Below are positions 49,744 through 60,162 of a stretch of 64,000 bases of DNA, one piece after another. The stretch lies in NCBI RefSeq assembly GCF_002305875.1, contig NZ_CP022098.1, positions 2,170,001 through 2,234,000 of the forward strand, written 5' to 3'. The position numbers were made by a program, and so were the translations under genes. The stretch is from Cystobacter fuscus (lineage in GTDB: Bacteria; Myxococcota; Myxococcia; Myxococcales; Myxococcaceae). Numbering within the stretch: position 1 is the first letter of the stretch; each line of letters starts with the position of its first letter. A model generated the notes under the pieces. The model had not been told where the DNA came from. It was given only the letters and a program-made list of their open reading frames with translations, and searched no databases.

Positions 49744-50949
49744 TCAACGTCCGAGCGCCACCGACGCGAGGAAGCGCCACGAGAGCCGGGTGGCCTCGCC
49801 GCTGATCACGTCGATGAGCTCGTCGCGGGTGCGCTCGTCGCGGCACGCCGTGCGGAAGACGCGATCCAACAGCCGTGGCCGCTCGAAGGCCCACATGAGC
49901 CGGCGGTTGAGCCGGAACGCGGTGCGGAAGCGCGTGCGCCAGCGCCGCGCGTAGCCGCCGAGCCCCCGGGCCGACAGGTCTCCCGCGTTCACGGCCTCGG
50001 CCACCGCCTCGGCGGCGAAGGCGCCGGACTCCAGGGCGAACTCGATGCCCTCGCCGGTGAGCGGGTTGACGAAGCCGGCCGCGTCCCCCAGCAGCAGCGC
50101 CTGATCGAAGGTGGTGTGCCGGGCCGAGGAGCCGAAGGGCAGGTGGTGTCCCTTCGGCCGCCCCAGGCGCCGGCCCCCGGCGAGCTCCGCCGCCACGCGA
50201 GGGCTCGCGCAGAAGCGCTCGAGCAGCTCGGGCAGCCGCGCGCCGGACGCGGCGAGATGGTCCGCGCGCATGCCCAGGCCCACGTTGGCCCGGCCTCCGG
50301 ACAGCGGGAAGATCCACCCATAGGCGGGCAGCAGCGCCTCGTCCCAGAAGAAGCCCAGGCCCCGGGGGTGTGACAGGCGCACGTTCTCGTAATAGGCGCG
50401 GATGGCGAAGGCGCACTCGTGCGCGGGGAAGTCCGGGGCCCCGAGCGCGCCGCGGATCACCGAGGGCGAGCCGTCACACCCGAGCACCACGTCGGCGAGC
50501 AGCGATTCGCCCTCGAGGCTGCGCAGCCGCAGCACGTCGCCCTCGCGCTCCAGACCCACCACGCGCACGCCCTCGCGCAGGGTGGCGCCGGCCTGGACGG
50601 CCCTGTGCGCGAGCCGCTCATCGAGCACCTCCCGGGGGATGATGCTGGCCTTGCCGCCGAAGAGGTGGGCCGGAATGGCGGCGTCCCACACCACGCCGCC
50701 CGGGGACACGGCGTGCACCGAGTCCACGGGCGTCCCGTCGGTGCTCGCCAGCGCGCCGAGCCCCAGGCGCTCCAGCATCCACAGCGTCCGCGGCGTGCAG
50801 CCATCCCCACACGTCTTGTCGCGGGGAAAATGGCCGCGCTCCAACAGCGTCACCCGGGCGCCCTGCTGCGCGAGGAAGGTGGCGGCCGATGAGCCCGCGG
50901 GTCCTGCTCCGACGATGACGACATGGGGGGCGGAGGTACGGCGGGGCAT
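49744..50949 (-). CDS. geranylgeranyl reductase family FAD-dependent oxidoreductase
   Basis: 401-residue flavoprotein. The N-terminal FAD motif VVIVGAGPAGSSAATFLAQQG, the LLERGHFPRDKTCGDG block, the YGWIFPL segment diagnostic of the geranylgeranyl-reductase family, and GDAAGFVNPLTGEGIEFAL are all present. Members saturate isoprenoid chains or reduce related lipids. The ATG at 50949 is 53 nt after the cheR stop, on the same strand, so it may share the chemosensory transcript, though a functional link is not obvious. Confidence 0.88.
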   Translation of the reverse strand: MPRRTSAPHVVIVGAGPAGSSAATFLAQQGARVTLLERGHFPRDKTCGDGCTPRTLWMLERLGLGALASTDGTPVDSVHAVSPGGVVWDAAIPAHLFGGKASIIPREVLDERLAHRAVQAGATLREGVRVVGLEREGDVLRLRSLEGESLLADVVLGCDGSPSVIRGALGAPDFPAHECAFAIRAYYENVRLSHPRGLGFFWDEALLPAYGWIFPLSGGRANVGLGMRADHLAASGARLPELLERFCASPRVAAELAGGRRLGRPKGHHLPFGSSARHTTFDQALLLGDAAGFVNPLTGEGIEFALESGAFAAEAVAEAVNAGDLSARGLGGYARRWRTRFRTAFRLNRRLMWAFERPRLLDRVFRTACRDERTRDELIDVISGEATRLSWRFLASVALGR

Positions 50950-51002
50950 GGCGCGCCCTCTTACTACTACGCCGGCTCCGTTCGCGAGGGACGGATCCCG
51001 TC

Positions 51003-51911
51003 TCACCCTCGCGCGGCGGACACTGCGGCCGGGGAGGCGCGCGGCGCGTAGACGGTGGGCATCACCGCGCGTACGCGCGTGCCCAGGCCCAGCAGGCTCT
51101 CGGAGTGGCCGAGGAAGAGCATCCCCTGGGGGTACAGATGGTTGAGCAGCCGCTCCACGGCCCGGGCCCTCGAGGTCGGGTCGAAGTAGATGAGGACGTT
51201 GCGGCAGAAGAGCAGGTCGAAGCGCCCCACCACCGCGTTGTCGTCATTCAGGTTCACCCGCTGGAAGCGCACCAGCGCGCGCAGGTTGGCGTCCGCCTTC
51301 ATCCACGCCTCCTGGCTGCCCACGCCGCGCAGCATGTAGGCGCGCAGGTAGGGCTTGGGAATCTGCACCGCCTTCTCCACCGGCCAGCGCGCCTGCCGGG
51401 CCTGCTCGAGGATGCGCGTGGAGAGATCCGTGGCGAGGATGTCGATCTCCCAGCCCTCCTCGGCCGGCAGGTGGTGGCGCAGCACCATGGCGAGGGAGAA
51501 GGGCTCCTCGCCCGTCGAGCATCCCGCGCTCCACACCCGCACCCGCCGCCCCTCGCCGCTGCCGGTGTCCCCCTGAGCGCGCCAGCGCGGCAGCACGTCG
51601 CGCGCCAGGAAGTCGAAGTGCCGGGGCTCGCGGAAGAAGTGGGTCTCGTGCGTGCACAGCGCGTCCAACAGCCGCACGCGCTCGGCGCTGTCCTCCTCCG
51701 CCCGCCGCAGGTAGGTCGCGAAGGAGGGGTTGCCCAGCTCGCGCAACCGGCGCGACAGCCGCCCCACCACCAGCGCCTTCTTCGCGGGCGACAGCCAGAT
51801 GCCCGCCTCGCGGTAGATGAACTGCTGGATGCCGGTGAACTCCCGCTCGGACAGCGGCGGGGGCTCGGGGGCCACTCCCGCCCCGGACTCCACCCCGAGC
51901 ATCGGTCTCAT
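51003..51911 (-). CDS. cheR: chemotaxis protein methyltransferase CheR
   Basis: 302-residue SAM-dependent methyltransferase that methylates receptor glutamates. The N-terminal CheR helix domain (FTGIQQFIYREAGIWLSPAKKALVVGRLSRRLREL) is followed by the catalytic domain with HETHFFREP, the SAM site VWSAGCSTGEEPFSLAM, LATDLSTRIL and FCRNVLIYFD. The ATG overlaps the cheW stop (ATGA). The receptor upstream lacks a C-terminal pentapeptide tether. No cheB is adjacent. Confidence 0.95.
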   Translation of the reverse strand: MRPMLGVESGAGVAPEPPPLSEREFTGIQQFIYREAGIWLSPAKKALVVGRLSRRLRELGNPSFATYLRRAEEDSAERVRLLDALCTHETHFFREPRHFDFLARDVLPRWRAQGDTGSGEGRRVRVWSAGCSTGEEPFSLAMVLRHHLPAEEGWEIDILATDLSTRILEQARQARWPVEKAVQIPKPYLRAYMLRGVGSQEAWMKADANLRALVRFQRVNLNDDNAVVGRFDLLFCRNVLIYFDPTSRARAVERLLNHLYPQGMLFLGHSESLLGLGTRVRAVMPTVYAPRASPAAVSAARG

Positions 51912-52450
51912 GCGACCTTCCCGGTGGTGCGCTCGGTGTCCTCCCCGGGCGGGGCCCGCAGCGCCGTGGCCGACAGCACTTCCTGGCCGCTGAGCACCTT
52001 GTCGATGTCCAACAGCAGGATGAACTTGCGCGCCGTGCCGACGCGGCCCATGCCCAGCAGGTAGTCCACGTGCACCGGCGTGCCGAAGGCGGGCGGGGGC
52101 GCCACGTCCTCGGGCCCCAGCTCGATGACCTGGCCGATGGCGTCGGCGAGCAGGCCCAGGACGATGTCCTCGTTGCCCTGCCGCACCTCCACCACCACGA
52201 TGCAACTGCGGCGCGTGAGCTGGATGGACGGCAGGCCCAGCTTCACCGTCAGGTCCACCACCGGCACCACGCTGCCGCGCAGGTTGAACACGCCGCGCAC
52301 CCACACCGGCGCTCCCGGGACGCGGGTGACGGTGTCGTACTCGATGATCTCCTTCACCCGCAGGATGCCGAGCGCGTACTCCTCTCCGGCGAGGATGAAG
52401 CTGAGGTACTGCGTGGCGGCGGAAGTCTCCTCGCTCATGTCACTCATCAT
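51908..52450 (-). CDS. cheW: chemotaxis coupling protein CheW
   Basis: 180-residue coupling protein linking receptors to CheA. It has the CheW fold, with YLSFILAGEEYALGILRVKEIIEY, RGVFNLRGSVVPVVDL (the conserved NLRG turn) and VGLLADAIGQV-like strands. A 30-residue charged tail follows the domain. The ATG at 52450 overlaps the stop of the receptor gene by 1 nt (TGATG); ATG 52438 is an alternative. Third gene of the operon. Confidence 0.95.
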   Translation of the reverse strand: MMSDMSEETSAATQYLSFILAGEEYALGILRVKEIIEYDTVTRVPGAPVWVRGVFNLRGSVVPVVDLTVKLGLPSIQLTRRSCIVVVEVRQGNEDIVLGLLADAIGQVIELGPEDVAPPPAFGTPVHVDYLLGMGRVGTARKFILLLDIDKVLSGQEVLSATALRAPPGEDTERTTGKVA

Positions 52451-54138
52451 CACACCTGGAAGCGCTTGAAGTCCCGATCCTCGTCGGGATGGGAAGCATG
52501 GGCGGGGGCTCGGGGGGCTGGCTTGGACGCTCCGGCGCCGAGCCCGCTCGAGGCGGCCTTCAACCCGGCGGAGGGAGAGTGCACCTGCGGGCGGAGGGCG
52601 GCCGGGGGACGCGTGCCGCGCTCGGAGCCCTCGGCGAGGTGGAAGAAGGACACGAGCTGTTGCAGCGCCTCCGCCTGGGCGGACAGCTCCTCGGCGGTGG
52701 AGGCGAGCTCCTCGGAGGCCGAGGCGTTGCGCTGCGTCACCTGGTCCACGTGCAGCATGGCCTTGTTCATCTGGGTGACACCGGTGGCCTGTTCGGCCGA
52801 GGCGGCCACCACCTCCTGCACCAGGTCCGACGTCTTGCGGATGGAGGGCACCAGCTCCGAGAGCAACTGCCCCGAGCGCGACGCCACCTTCACGCTGCTG
52901 GATGCGAGCCCGCCGATCTCCCGTGCCGCCGTCTGGCTGCGCTCGGCCAGCTTGCGCACCTCGGTGGCCACCACCGCGAAGCCCTTGCCGTGGGCTCCCG
53001 CGCGCGCCGCCTCGATGGCCGCGTTGAGCGCCAGCAGGTTGGTCTGGTAGGCGATCTCCTCGATGATGGTGATCTTCTCCGCGATGGAGCCCATCGCCTC
53101 CACGGTCTCCTTCACCGCCTTGCCGCTCTCCTCCGCGTCCCGGGCGCCCTGGAGGGCCATCTGCTCCATCTGCCGGCTGTGGTCCCGGTTCTGGGTGATG
53201 GTGGACGTCATCTGCTCCAGGCTCGCGGTCGTCTCCTCCACGCTGGTGGCCTGCTCGTTGGTGCCATGCGACAGGCTCTGCGAGGAGGAGGACACCTGGG
53301 CCGACGCGGAGGCGAGCGTGCTGGCGCCCTCGCGCACCTCGCTGATGACCTGGGAGAGCTTGAGCACCATGCGCTGCATGGCCGCGAGCAGCCGGCCCGT
53401 CTCGTCCTGGGTCTCCGCGGTGACCCGCACGCCCAGGTCGCCATCGGCGATGCGATCCGCCACCCGCAGGGCCTCGGTGAGCGGTTGGGCGATGATCCGC
53501 GCGATGAGGATGCTGAGCAGTACGCCGACGAGCAGGCTGAACCCCACGACGCAGAGGACCCACCACCGGGCGACGGCGTAGATGACGTCCGAGTCATCCG
53601 AAGCCTTGCGCGAGGACTTCTGGATGGCCGTCACCAGCTCCCCCAGCTTGTCGTTGGCGTCCTCGTAGAGCTGTTGCGCGCGGCTCTGTTCGATGCCCTG
53701 GAGCTGCTCCAGGGTCGGGCTGGTGCGAGACTGTGCGATGACGCGCTCGTGTTCCTCGAGGAAGTTCGCCCAGAGCCGGGTGAACTCCTGGTACATGCGC
53801 CGCTCGTCCTCGGTGGAGATGAGCGCCTCGTAGCCCTTGAGGTTGTTCTCGATGGACTCCAGCTCGCGCTGCATGCCCCGCTCGTGTTCGGCCTTCTTCG
53901 CGGCATCGATCGTCAGCACGTGCTTCATCTCGAGGATGACGAAGTCCGAGGTGTCGGTGTTCACGGCCGATACGAAGTTGAGGCTGGGCATCCAGACGTC
54001 GGTCACCAGGTCCGTCGCGTCATTCATCTTGCCCAACTGGTGGATGGCGAAGACACCCAGCACGACGTTGAGCGCGCTCAGGCCGAGGAAGGAAAGGAGC
54101 AGCTTGGTGGAGATCTTCAGGTTGTAGAACCAGGTCAT
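52450..54138 (-). CDS. methyl-accepting chemotaxis protein (4HB-type sensor, HAMP)
   Basis: 562-residue receptor. TM1 is about residues 12-32 ([20 protein letters not shown]). A helical periplasmic domain of about 150 residues looks like a four-helix bundle (4HB_MCP). TM2 is about 190-212, HAMP about 213-265, then the signalling domain with the tip [43 protein letters not shown]. The C-terminus is a Pro/Ala-rich tail without an NWETF-type CheR tether. No good ribosome site precedes the ATG. It lies 29 nt downstream of cheA. Confidence 0.94.
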   Translation of the reverse strand: MTWFYNLKISTKLLLSFLGLSALNVVLGVFAIHQLGKMNDATDLVTDVWMPSLNFVSAVNTDTSDFVILEMKHVLTIDAAKKAEHERGMQRELESIENNLKGYEALISTEDERRMYQEFTRLWANFLEEHERVIAQSRTSPTLEQLQGIEQSRAQQLYEDANDKLGELVTAIQKSSRKASDDSDVIYAVARWWVLCVVGFSLLVGVLLSILIARIIAQPLTEALRVADRIADGDLGVRVTAETQDETGRLLAAMQRMVLKLSQVISEVREGASTLASASAQVSSSSQSLSHGTNEQATSVEETTASLEQMTSTITQNRDHSRQMEQMALQGARDAEESGKAVKETVEAMGSIAEKITIIEEIAYQTNLLALNAAIEAARAGAHGKGFAVVATEVRKLAERSQTAAREIGGLASSSVKVASRSGQLLSELVPSIRKTSDLVQEVVAASAEQATGVTQMNKAMLHVDQVTQRNASASEELASTAEELSAQAEALQQLVSFFHLAEGSERGTRPPAALRPQVHSPSAGLKAASSGLGAGASKPAPRAPAHASHPDEDRDFKRFQV

Positions 54139-54167
54139 GGGGGGAGGGTGCTTCGGGTAGTGAAGAC

Positions 54168-55799
54168 TCAGGCGACGGCGGCGGGAGGAGCCGCCTGGAG
54201 CACCTGGTGAAGGAGGGCGGGGACGTCGAGGATGAGGGCGACCCTGCCGTCCCCGAGCAGGGTGGAGCCCGAGAGTCCGGGCAGTCCCTGGCAGAACCTG
54301 CCCAGGGGTTTGATGACCGTCTGGCCCTGGCCGAGCAGGGTGTCCACGGCGAGGCCCGCGAGGCCGCGCTCGTGGCCGATGACGACGAGGTTCTCCCGGG
54401 CGGGCGTGCTGCCTCCCAGGCCGAAGTGCTCGCGCAGGCGCAGGTAGGGCAGCGCCGAGCCGCGCAGGCTGAAGACGCCGGTGCGGCCCGGGCGGCTCTC
54501 CGCGGAGGGCAACTCCACGCACTCCAGCACGTTCTGCAGGGGAATGACGTACGTCTCGGCCCCCACCGCGACGTTGAAGCCCTCGATGATGGAGAGGGTG
54601 AGCGGCAGGCGGAGGCTGAAGGTGGTGCCCTGGCCCGGGGTGCTGTCCACGGACACGGTGCCCCGGAGGGCCTCCACGTTGCGCTTCACCACGTCCATGC
54701 CCACGCCGCGGCCGGACAGCTCGGTGATGCGCTCGGCGGTGGAGAAGCCGGGGGCGAGGATGAGCCGCAGCAGCGCGCCGTCGTCCGGCGTTTCCTCCGC
54801 CCCCAGCATGCCCAGGGCCCGGGCACGCGCGGCGATGCGCTCGCGGTCCAGGCCCGCGCCGTCGTCCACCACCTGGATGAGGAGCGTGCCCGCGTCGTGG
54901 ACGGCCCTCAGGCTCAGGGTGCCGGTGGGCTCCTTGCCGCGCGCCTGGCGCACCTCGGGGGTCTCCATCCCGTGGTCCATGGCGTTGCGCACCAGGTGGG
55001 TGAGCGGATCCCGGATGAGCTCGGCGATCGTCGTGTCCACCTCCACGTCCTCGCCGCTCAGCTCGCAGCGCACCTGCTTGCCCATGGCGAGGCCCAGGTC
55101 ACGCACCGTGCGGACGAAGGGCTGGAAGGTGCGCCCGATGGGCACCATCCGCACCTTCATCACCAGCTCCTGCAGGTCCAGGTAGAGCCGGTCCCCGTCG
55201 CGGTGGGCCTCCAGCAGTTGTTGGGGCGTGTAGCGGTGTGCCTGCCCGAGCATCTCCGCGAGCCGCCCGCGCGCGATGGCGATCTCCCCGGTGAGATCCA
55301 ACATCCGGTCCAGTCGTCCCAGCCCCACGCGCAGGGTGTGCTCCCGGTGCGCGGAGGGCTCGGCCGGAGACGCGGGCCGCTCTGGTGCCGCCGCGCGCGT
55401 CTGGGCGGGCTGGGAGGCCTTGAGCGTGCTCTCCAAGAGCCGCCGCACCTCCTGGGCCGGCAGCCGCTGGGCGGACTCGCTCGCGGGCTCGAGGCCCACC
55501 TGTTCGCGCAGCACGTCCACGGCCTGCAACATCAGCGAGCCCAGCCCGGCGTGCAGGACGACGGCCCGGGCCTCCAACAGCGTGAGCAGATCCTCCAGCA
55601 GGTGGGCCAGCTCCACCGCCGCGGTGAGGCCCACCGAGCCCGCTCCGCCCTTGAAGGTGTGCAGCGTGCACAGCAGGGAGGCGAGCGGTTGGGGGCCGGA
55701 CGTGCGTTCGAGCGCTAACAGGCCCTGTTCCAGCGTGGCGAGTTGCTCTTCGGCCTCGGCGAGGAAGAGGGCGTGGATCTTCTCCAGCTCGGGAGTCAT
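54168..55799 (-). CDS. cheA: chemotaxis histidine kinase CheA lacking a P2 domain
   Basis: 543-residue kinase. The HPt/P1 domain has the phospho-accepting His47 in [12 protein letters not shown]. After a Pro/Ala linker it goes straight to the P3 dimerisation helices ([25 protein letters not shown]), then the P4 ATPase ([13 protein letters not shown]-box, [29 protein letters not shown]) and the CheW-like P5. No CheY/CheB-binding P2 is visible. The ATG at 55799 fits HPt homologues. A GTG at 55847 is in frame, but the stretch between overlaps a sigma-54-like element. Confidence 0.94.
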   Translation of the reverse strand: MTPELEKIHALFLAEAEEQLATLEQGLLALERTSGPQPLASLLCTLHTFKGGAGSVGLTAAVELAHLLEDLLTLLEARAVVLHAGLGSLMLQAVDVLREQVGLEPASESAQRLPAQEVRRLLESTLKASQPAQTRAAAPERPASPAEPSAHREHTLRVGLGRLDRMLDLTGEIAIARGRLAEMLGQAHRYTPQQLLEAHRDGDRLYLDLQELVMKVRMVPIGRTFQPFVRTVRDLGLAMGKQVRCELSGEDVEVDTTIAELIRDPLTHLVRNAMDHGMETPEVRQARGKEPTGTLSLRAVHDAGTLLIQVVDDGAGLDRERIAARARALGMLGAEETPDDGALLRLILAPGFSTAERITELSGRGVGMDVVKRNVEALRGTVSVDSTPGQGTTFSLRLPLTLSIIEGFNVAVGAETYVIPLQNVLECVELPSAESRPGRTGVFSLRGSALPYLRLREHFGLGGSTPARENLVVIGHERGLAGLAVDTLLGQGQTVIKPLGRFCQGLPGLSGSTLLGDGRVALILDVPALLHQVLQAAPPAAVA

Positions 55800-55814
55800 G
55801 GAGGCCAAAGGCAA

Positions 55815-55832
55815 CAGCAATCCGCGCGCCAG
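55815..55832 (-). promoter_or_regulatory. possible sigma-54 (-24/-12) promoter of cheA
   Basis: On the minus strand CTGGCGCGCGGATTGCTG fits the sigma-54 consensus TGGCAC-N5-TTGCA. The invariant GG and GC are exactly 10 nt apart. Transcription would begin only a few nucleotides before the cheA ATG at 55799, giving a nearly leaderless message. The gene just upstream encodes a sigma-54 activator. Confidence 0.5.
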
Positions 55833-55915
55833 GATGACTCTGTTCACAATCGTTCGAATTTACTCGTTCCCGGTGGCGGACCCAGGCTCGACTTCCAAGA
55901 TTTTGAGTCTGGATT

Positions 55916-57274
<1,359 letters not shown>

Positions 57275-57430
57275 GGTGGTTCATCACTCACCTTCCCTGG
57301 GGGAACGCTAGGATGACACCCCGACGTTCGACCATCGCGAAGGCCCTTCAGGTCGCCGCTGTCCGTGATGTAGCCATCCGGGGTGATCCGGGCATCCCGA
57401 GGCACTCCCGGCCCTCGCGTGGGGCCCGTC

Positions 57431-58522
57431 TCATGAGGCGTGGGGCTGGCGCGCGGGGCGTGGGCGCTCCACGGCGGCCTTGAGCTGGCCACAGCCCGCG
57501 TCGATGTCGATGCCGCGGCGCTGGCGCACGGTGCTCGGCAGGCCGTAGCCCGCGAGGATGTCCTGGAAGGCGCGCACGGAGTCCGGACCGCTGGGCTGCT
57601 CGGCGTAGCCCACCGTGGGGTTGAGGGGGATGAGGTTGACGTGCGCGTCCATGCCCTCGAGCAGCGTGCCCAGCGCATGGGCCTGCTCGGGCGTGTCGTT
57701 GCGCCCGGAGATGAGGGCCCACTCATAGAAGATGCGGCGCTTGCGCTTGTGCGTGTAGTAGCGGCAGGCGTCCATCAGCTCGGCGAGCGACCACTTGCGC
57801 GCCGCGGGCACCAGCGCGCCCCGCTCCGCGTCCGTGGCGCCATGCAGGCTCACGGCGAGCTGCACCGGCCGGTCCTCGTCCGCGAGCCGGCGGATGCCGG
57901 GCACCACGCCCACGGTGCTCAGGGTGATGAAGCGCGGTCCGAGCGCCAGCCCCAGCGCGTCCACCAGGATGTCCACCGCGGCGAGAGTGCCCTCGTAGTT
58001 GTGCAGGGGCTCGCCCATGCCCATGAGCACCACGTTGCGCAGGGTCTCGTTCGTCTCGCGCAGCAGCCGCGTGACGTGCAGCACCTGGCCGATGATCTCC
58101 CCGGGCGACAGGTGGCGCACGAAGCCCATCTGCCCGGTGGCGCAGAACACGCACCCCATGGCGCAGCCCGCCTGCGTACTCAGGCACACCGTGGCCCGGC
58201 CCTTGAAGCGCATGAGCACCGTCTCCACCGTCTGCCCATCGCGCAGCCGCAGGAGCAGCTTCCGGGTGTAGCCGTCCGAGCTGAACACCTCGTGGTGGGT
58301 GGTGGGCCGCTCCAGGAGCGTGCGCTCGCGCAGCGTCGCCACCAGCTCCGGCTTCAGCCCGGTGAGGGCGTCGAAGGACTCCACCTGTTGCCGGTAGAGC
58401 GCCGTCCAGAGCAGGTCCCGGTAGTGGGCGCTGTAGCCCCAGTGGCCCAGCAGCTCGCCCAGGGCGGCGCGGGGCAGGTCGTACAGATTGACCAGGGGGA
58501 GGGCGGCGGGGGAGGCATCCAT
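57431..58522 (-). CDS. rlmN: dual-specificity 23S rRNA/tRNA adenine-C2 methyltransferase RlmN
   Basis: 363-residue radical SAM enzyme that methylates A2503 of 23S rRNA and A37 of tRNAs. The CxxxCxxC cluster motif reads CAMGCVFC within STQAGCAMGCVFCATGQMGF. GMGEPLHNYEG, STVGVVPGI and the C-terminal VRQRRGIDIDAGCGQL, with the methyl-carrying Cys, are conserved. The ATG at 58522 (MDASPAALPLVNLYDLPR) fits the family. Divergent from the FAD/NAD-binding gene. Confidence 0.96.
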   Translation of the reverse strand: MDASPAALPLVNLYDLPRAALGELLGHWGYSAHYRDLLWTALYRQQVESFDALTGLKPELVATLRERTLLERPTTHHEVFSSDGYTRKLLLRLRDGQTVETVLMRFKGRATVCLSTQAGCAMGCVFCATGQMGFVRHLSPGEIIGQVLHVTRLLRETNETLRNVVLMGMGEPLHNYEGTLAAVDILVDALGLALGPRFITLSTVGVVPGIRRLADEDRPVQLAVSLHGATDAERGALVPAARKWSLAELMDACRYYTHKRKRRIFYEWALISGRNDTPEQAHALGTLLEGMDAHVNLIPLNPTVGYAEQPSGPDSVRAFQDILAGYGLPSTVRQRRGIDIDAGCGQLKAAVERPRPARQPHAS

Positions 58523-58728
58523 CGTCGGACGGATAACACACCCCGGCCCCGGACGAAGGGGGTGCGGAAACAGACGAGCGAGCGGGCGCCGTTCCTTCGG
58601 TCCGGGCCCTGTGTCCGCCGGGGATGGAACCGGGCACCGGAGCGCCTTTTGTTGGGGAGCGGAAGCCTGCCCTGGCGCGGATGCCCCGGGGGGATGTGGG
58701 ACCTGCCGTGGGGACTTAAATTTCCACG

Positions 58729-60144
58729 GTGATAATCGAGCGGCGGTGGGACGTCCTGGTGGTGGGGGGCGGTGCGAGTGGGACGTTGCTGGTGACCCAG
58801 CTCCTACGAAACGCACCCGGCCCGTTGAGGGTGGCGCTGGTGGAACGGGAGGCCCGGACGGGACCGGGGCTGGCCTATTCCACCCCTCATTCGAGTCATC
58901 TGCTCAATGTCCCGGTGGGGCGGATGAGCGCCTTTCCGGATGACCCCGAGCACTTCCTGCGCTGGATGCGCCGGGTCGAACCCGGCACGGCCCCGGGCGA
59001 CTTCGTTGCCCGCCAGCGCTATGGCCAATACCTCGAGGCCCTCCTCCGGGAGAGCCGGCGCGCCGCGGCGCCGGGTGTCGTGCTGGAGCTGATCCGGGGC
59101 GAGGTCTCGGCGCTCTCCGAGGAGGATGGCGTCGTCCGGGTGGCGCTCGCCCAGGGCCCGTCGCTCGAGGCGCGCGCGGTGGTACTGGCCCTGGGCAATG
59201 CCCCGCCCGCCGACCTGCCCGTGGACGGGGGCGGCCTCTTCGAGAGCGCCCACTACGTGCGCTCGCCCTGGGCCCCGAGGGCCCTGGAGCACATCGAGCC
59301 CCACCATTCGGTGTTGCTCGTGGGCACGGGCCTGACGATGGTGGACACGGTGCTCTCGCTGGCCGAGCGCAACCACGAGGGCCGCATCCACGCCCTGTCC
59401 CGGCATGGCCTGCTGCCCCAGGTCCACCGTCCCAATGTCCAGCCGCGCCCGCCGCCGCGCTTCTCCGAGCCGCGCAGCGTGCGCGCGCTCTTCCACGCCC
59501 TGCGCCGCGAAATCGAGGGTCTGCCCGAGGGGAGCGACTGGCGGTGCGTGGTGGATGGGCTGCGGCCGGTGACGTCCTCGCTCTGGCGAGGCCTGCCCGT
59601 GCCGGCCCAGCGCCGCTTCCTGCGTCACCTGAGGACCCTGTGGGACGTGCACCGTCACCGCATGGCCTCCTCGGTGGCGGACACCCTCGCGCAACTGCGG
59701 CGCGCCGGCGTGCTGCACGTCCACGCGGGGCGCTTGCGCGGCTTCCAGATGTTGGACGGGGGCTGGGTGGAGGCCCGCGCGCGGCCTCGCGGGGTGGTGT
59801 TCGAGGCCACCTTCCGCGTCCAGCACGTCATCAACTGCACCGGCCCCGACTGCTCCTTCCGGGGCCAGCCCCTGCTGCGCTCGCTGCTGGAGTCCGGACT
59901 CGCCCGGCGCGATGCCCTGGGGCTCGGGCTCTCCACGGACGAGGGGGGCGCGCTGCTCGACGGCCAGGGCCGGGCCTCCGCGCTGCTCTTCACCCTCGGG
60001 CCCCTGCGCCGGGGCGAGCTGTGGGAGAGCATGGCGGTGCCGGAGATTCGCGACCAGGCCGCCGCGCTGGCCCGGCGGCTGTGGCGCGAGCTCGCCGCGC
60101 GCCCGGATGCGTTCGCTTCCCGTGATGTCCATCCCTTGTCGTGA
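58729..60144 (+). CDS. FAD/NAD(P)-binding oxidoreductase (FAD_NAD_binding_9 type)
   Basis: 471-residue flavoprotein. It has an N-terminal VLVVGGGASGTLLVTQLL motif, the LNVPVGRMSAFPDDPEHFLRW block typical of the HcnB/YdhS-like FAD-NAD-binding family, a second dinucleotide site VLLVGTGLTMVDTVLSL, and INCTGPDCSF near the C-terminus. The start is the GTG at 58729; no ATG is available close by. It lies 18 nt upstream of the glutamate-cysteine ligase gene, so the two are likely co-transcribed. Substrate unknown. Confidence 0.85.
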   Translation: MIIERRWDVLVVGGGASGTLLVTQLLRNAPGPLRVALVEREARTGPGLAYSTPHSSHLLNVPVGRMSAFPDDPEHFLRWMRRVEPGTAPGDFVARQRYGQYLEALLRESRRAAAPGVVLELIRGEVSALSEEDGVVRVALAQGPSLEARAVVLALGNAPPADLPVDGGGLFESAHYVRSPWAPRALEHIEPHHSVLLVGTGLTMVDTVLSLAERNHEGRIHALSRHGLLPQVHRPNVQPRPPPRFSEPRSVRALFHALRREIEGLPEGSDWRCVVDGLRPVTSSLWRGLPVPAQRRFLRHLRTLWDVHRHRMASSVADTLAQLRRAGVLHVHAGRLRGFQMLDGGWVEARARPRGVVFEATFRVQHVINCTGPDCSFRGQPLLRSLLESGLARRDALGLGLSTDEGGALLDGQGRASALLFTLGPLRRGELWESMAVPEIRDQAAALARRLWRELAARPDAFASRDVHPLS

Positions 60145-60162
60145 GGAGACCGCTTCTTCCCC

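Noticed and set aside
57313-57472. Possible small gene (about 52 codons) on the plus strand between the activator and rlmN
   Set aside because: It has no ribosome site, runs into the antisense of rlmN, and the composition is Arg-rich as expected by chance.
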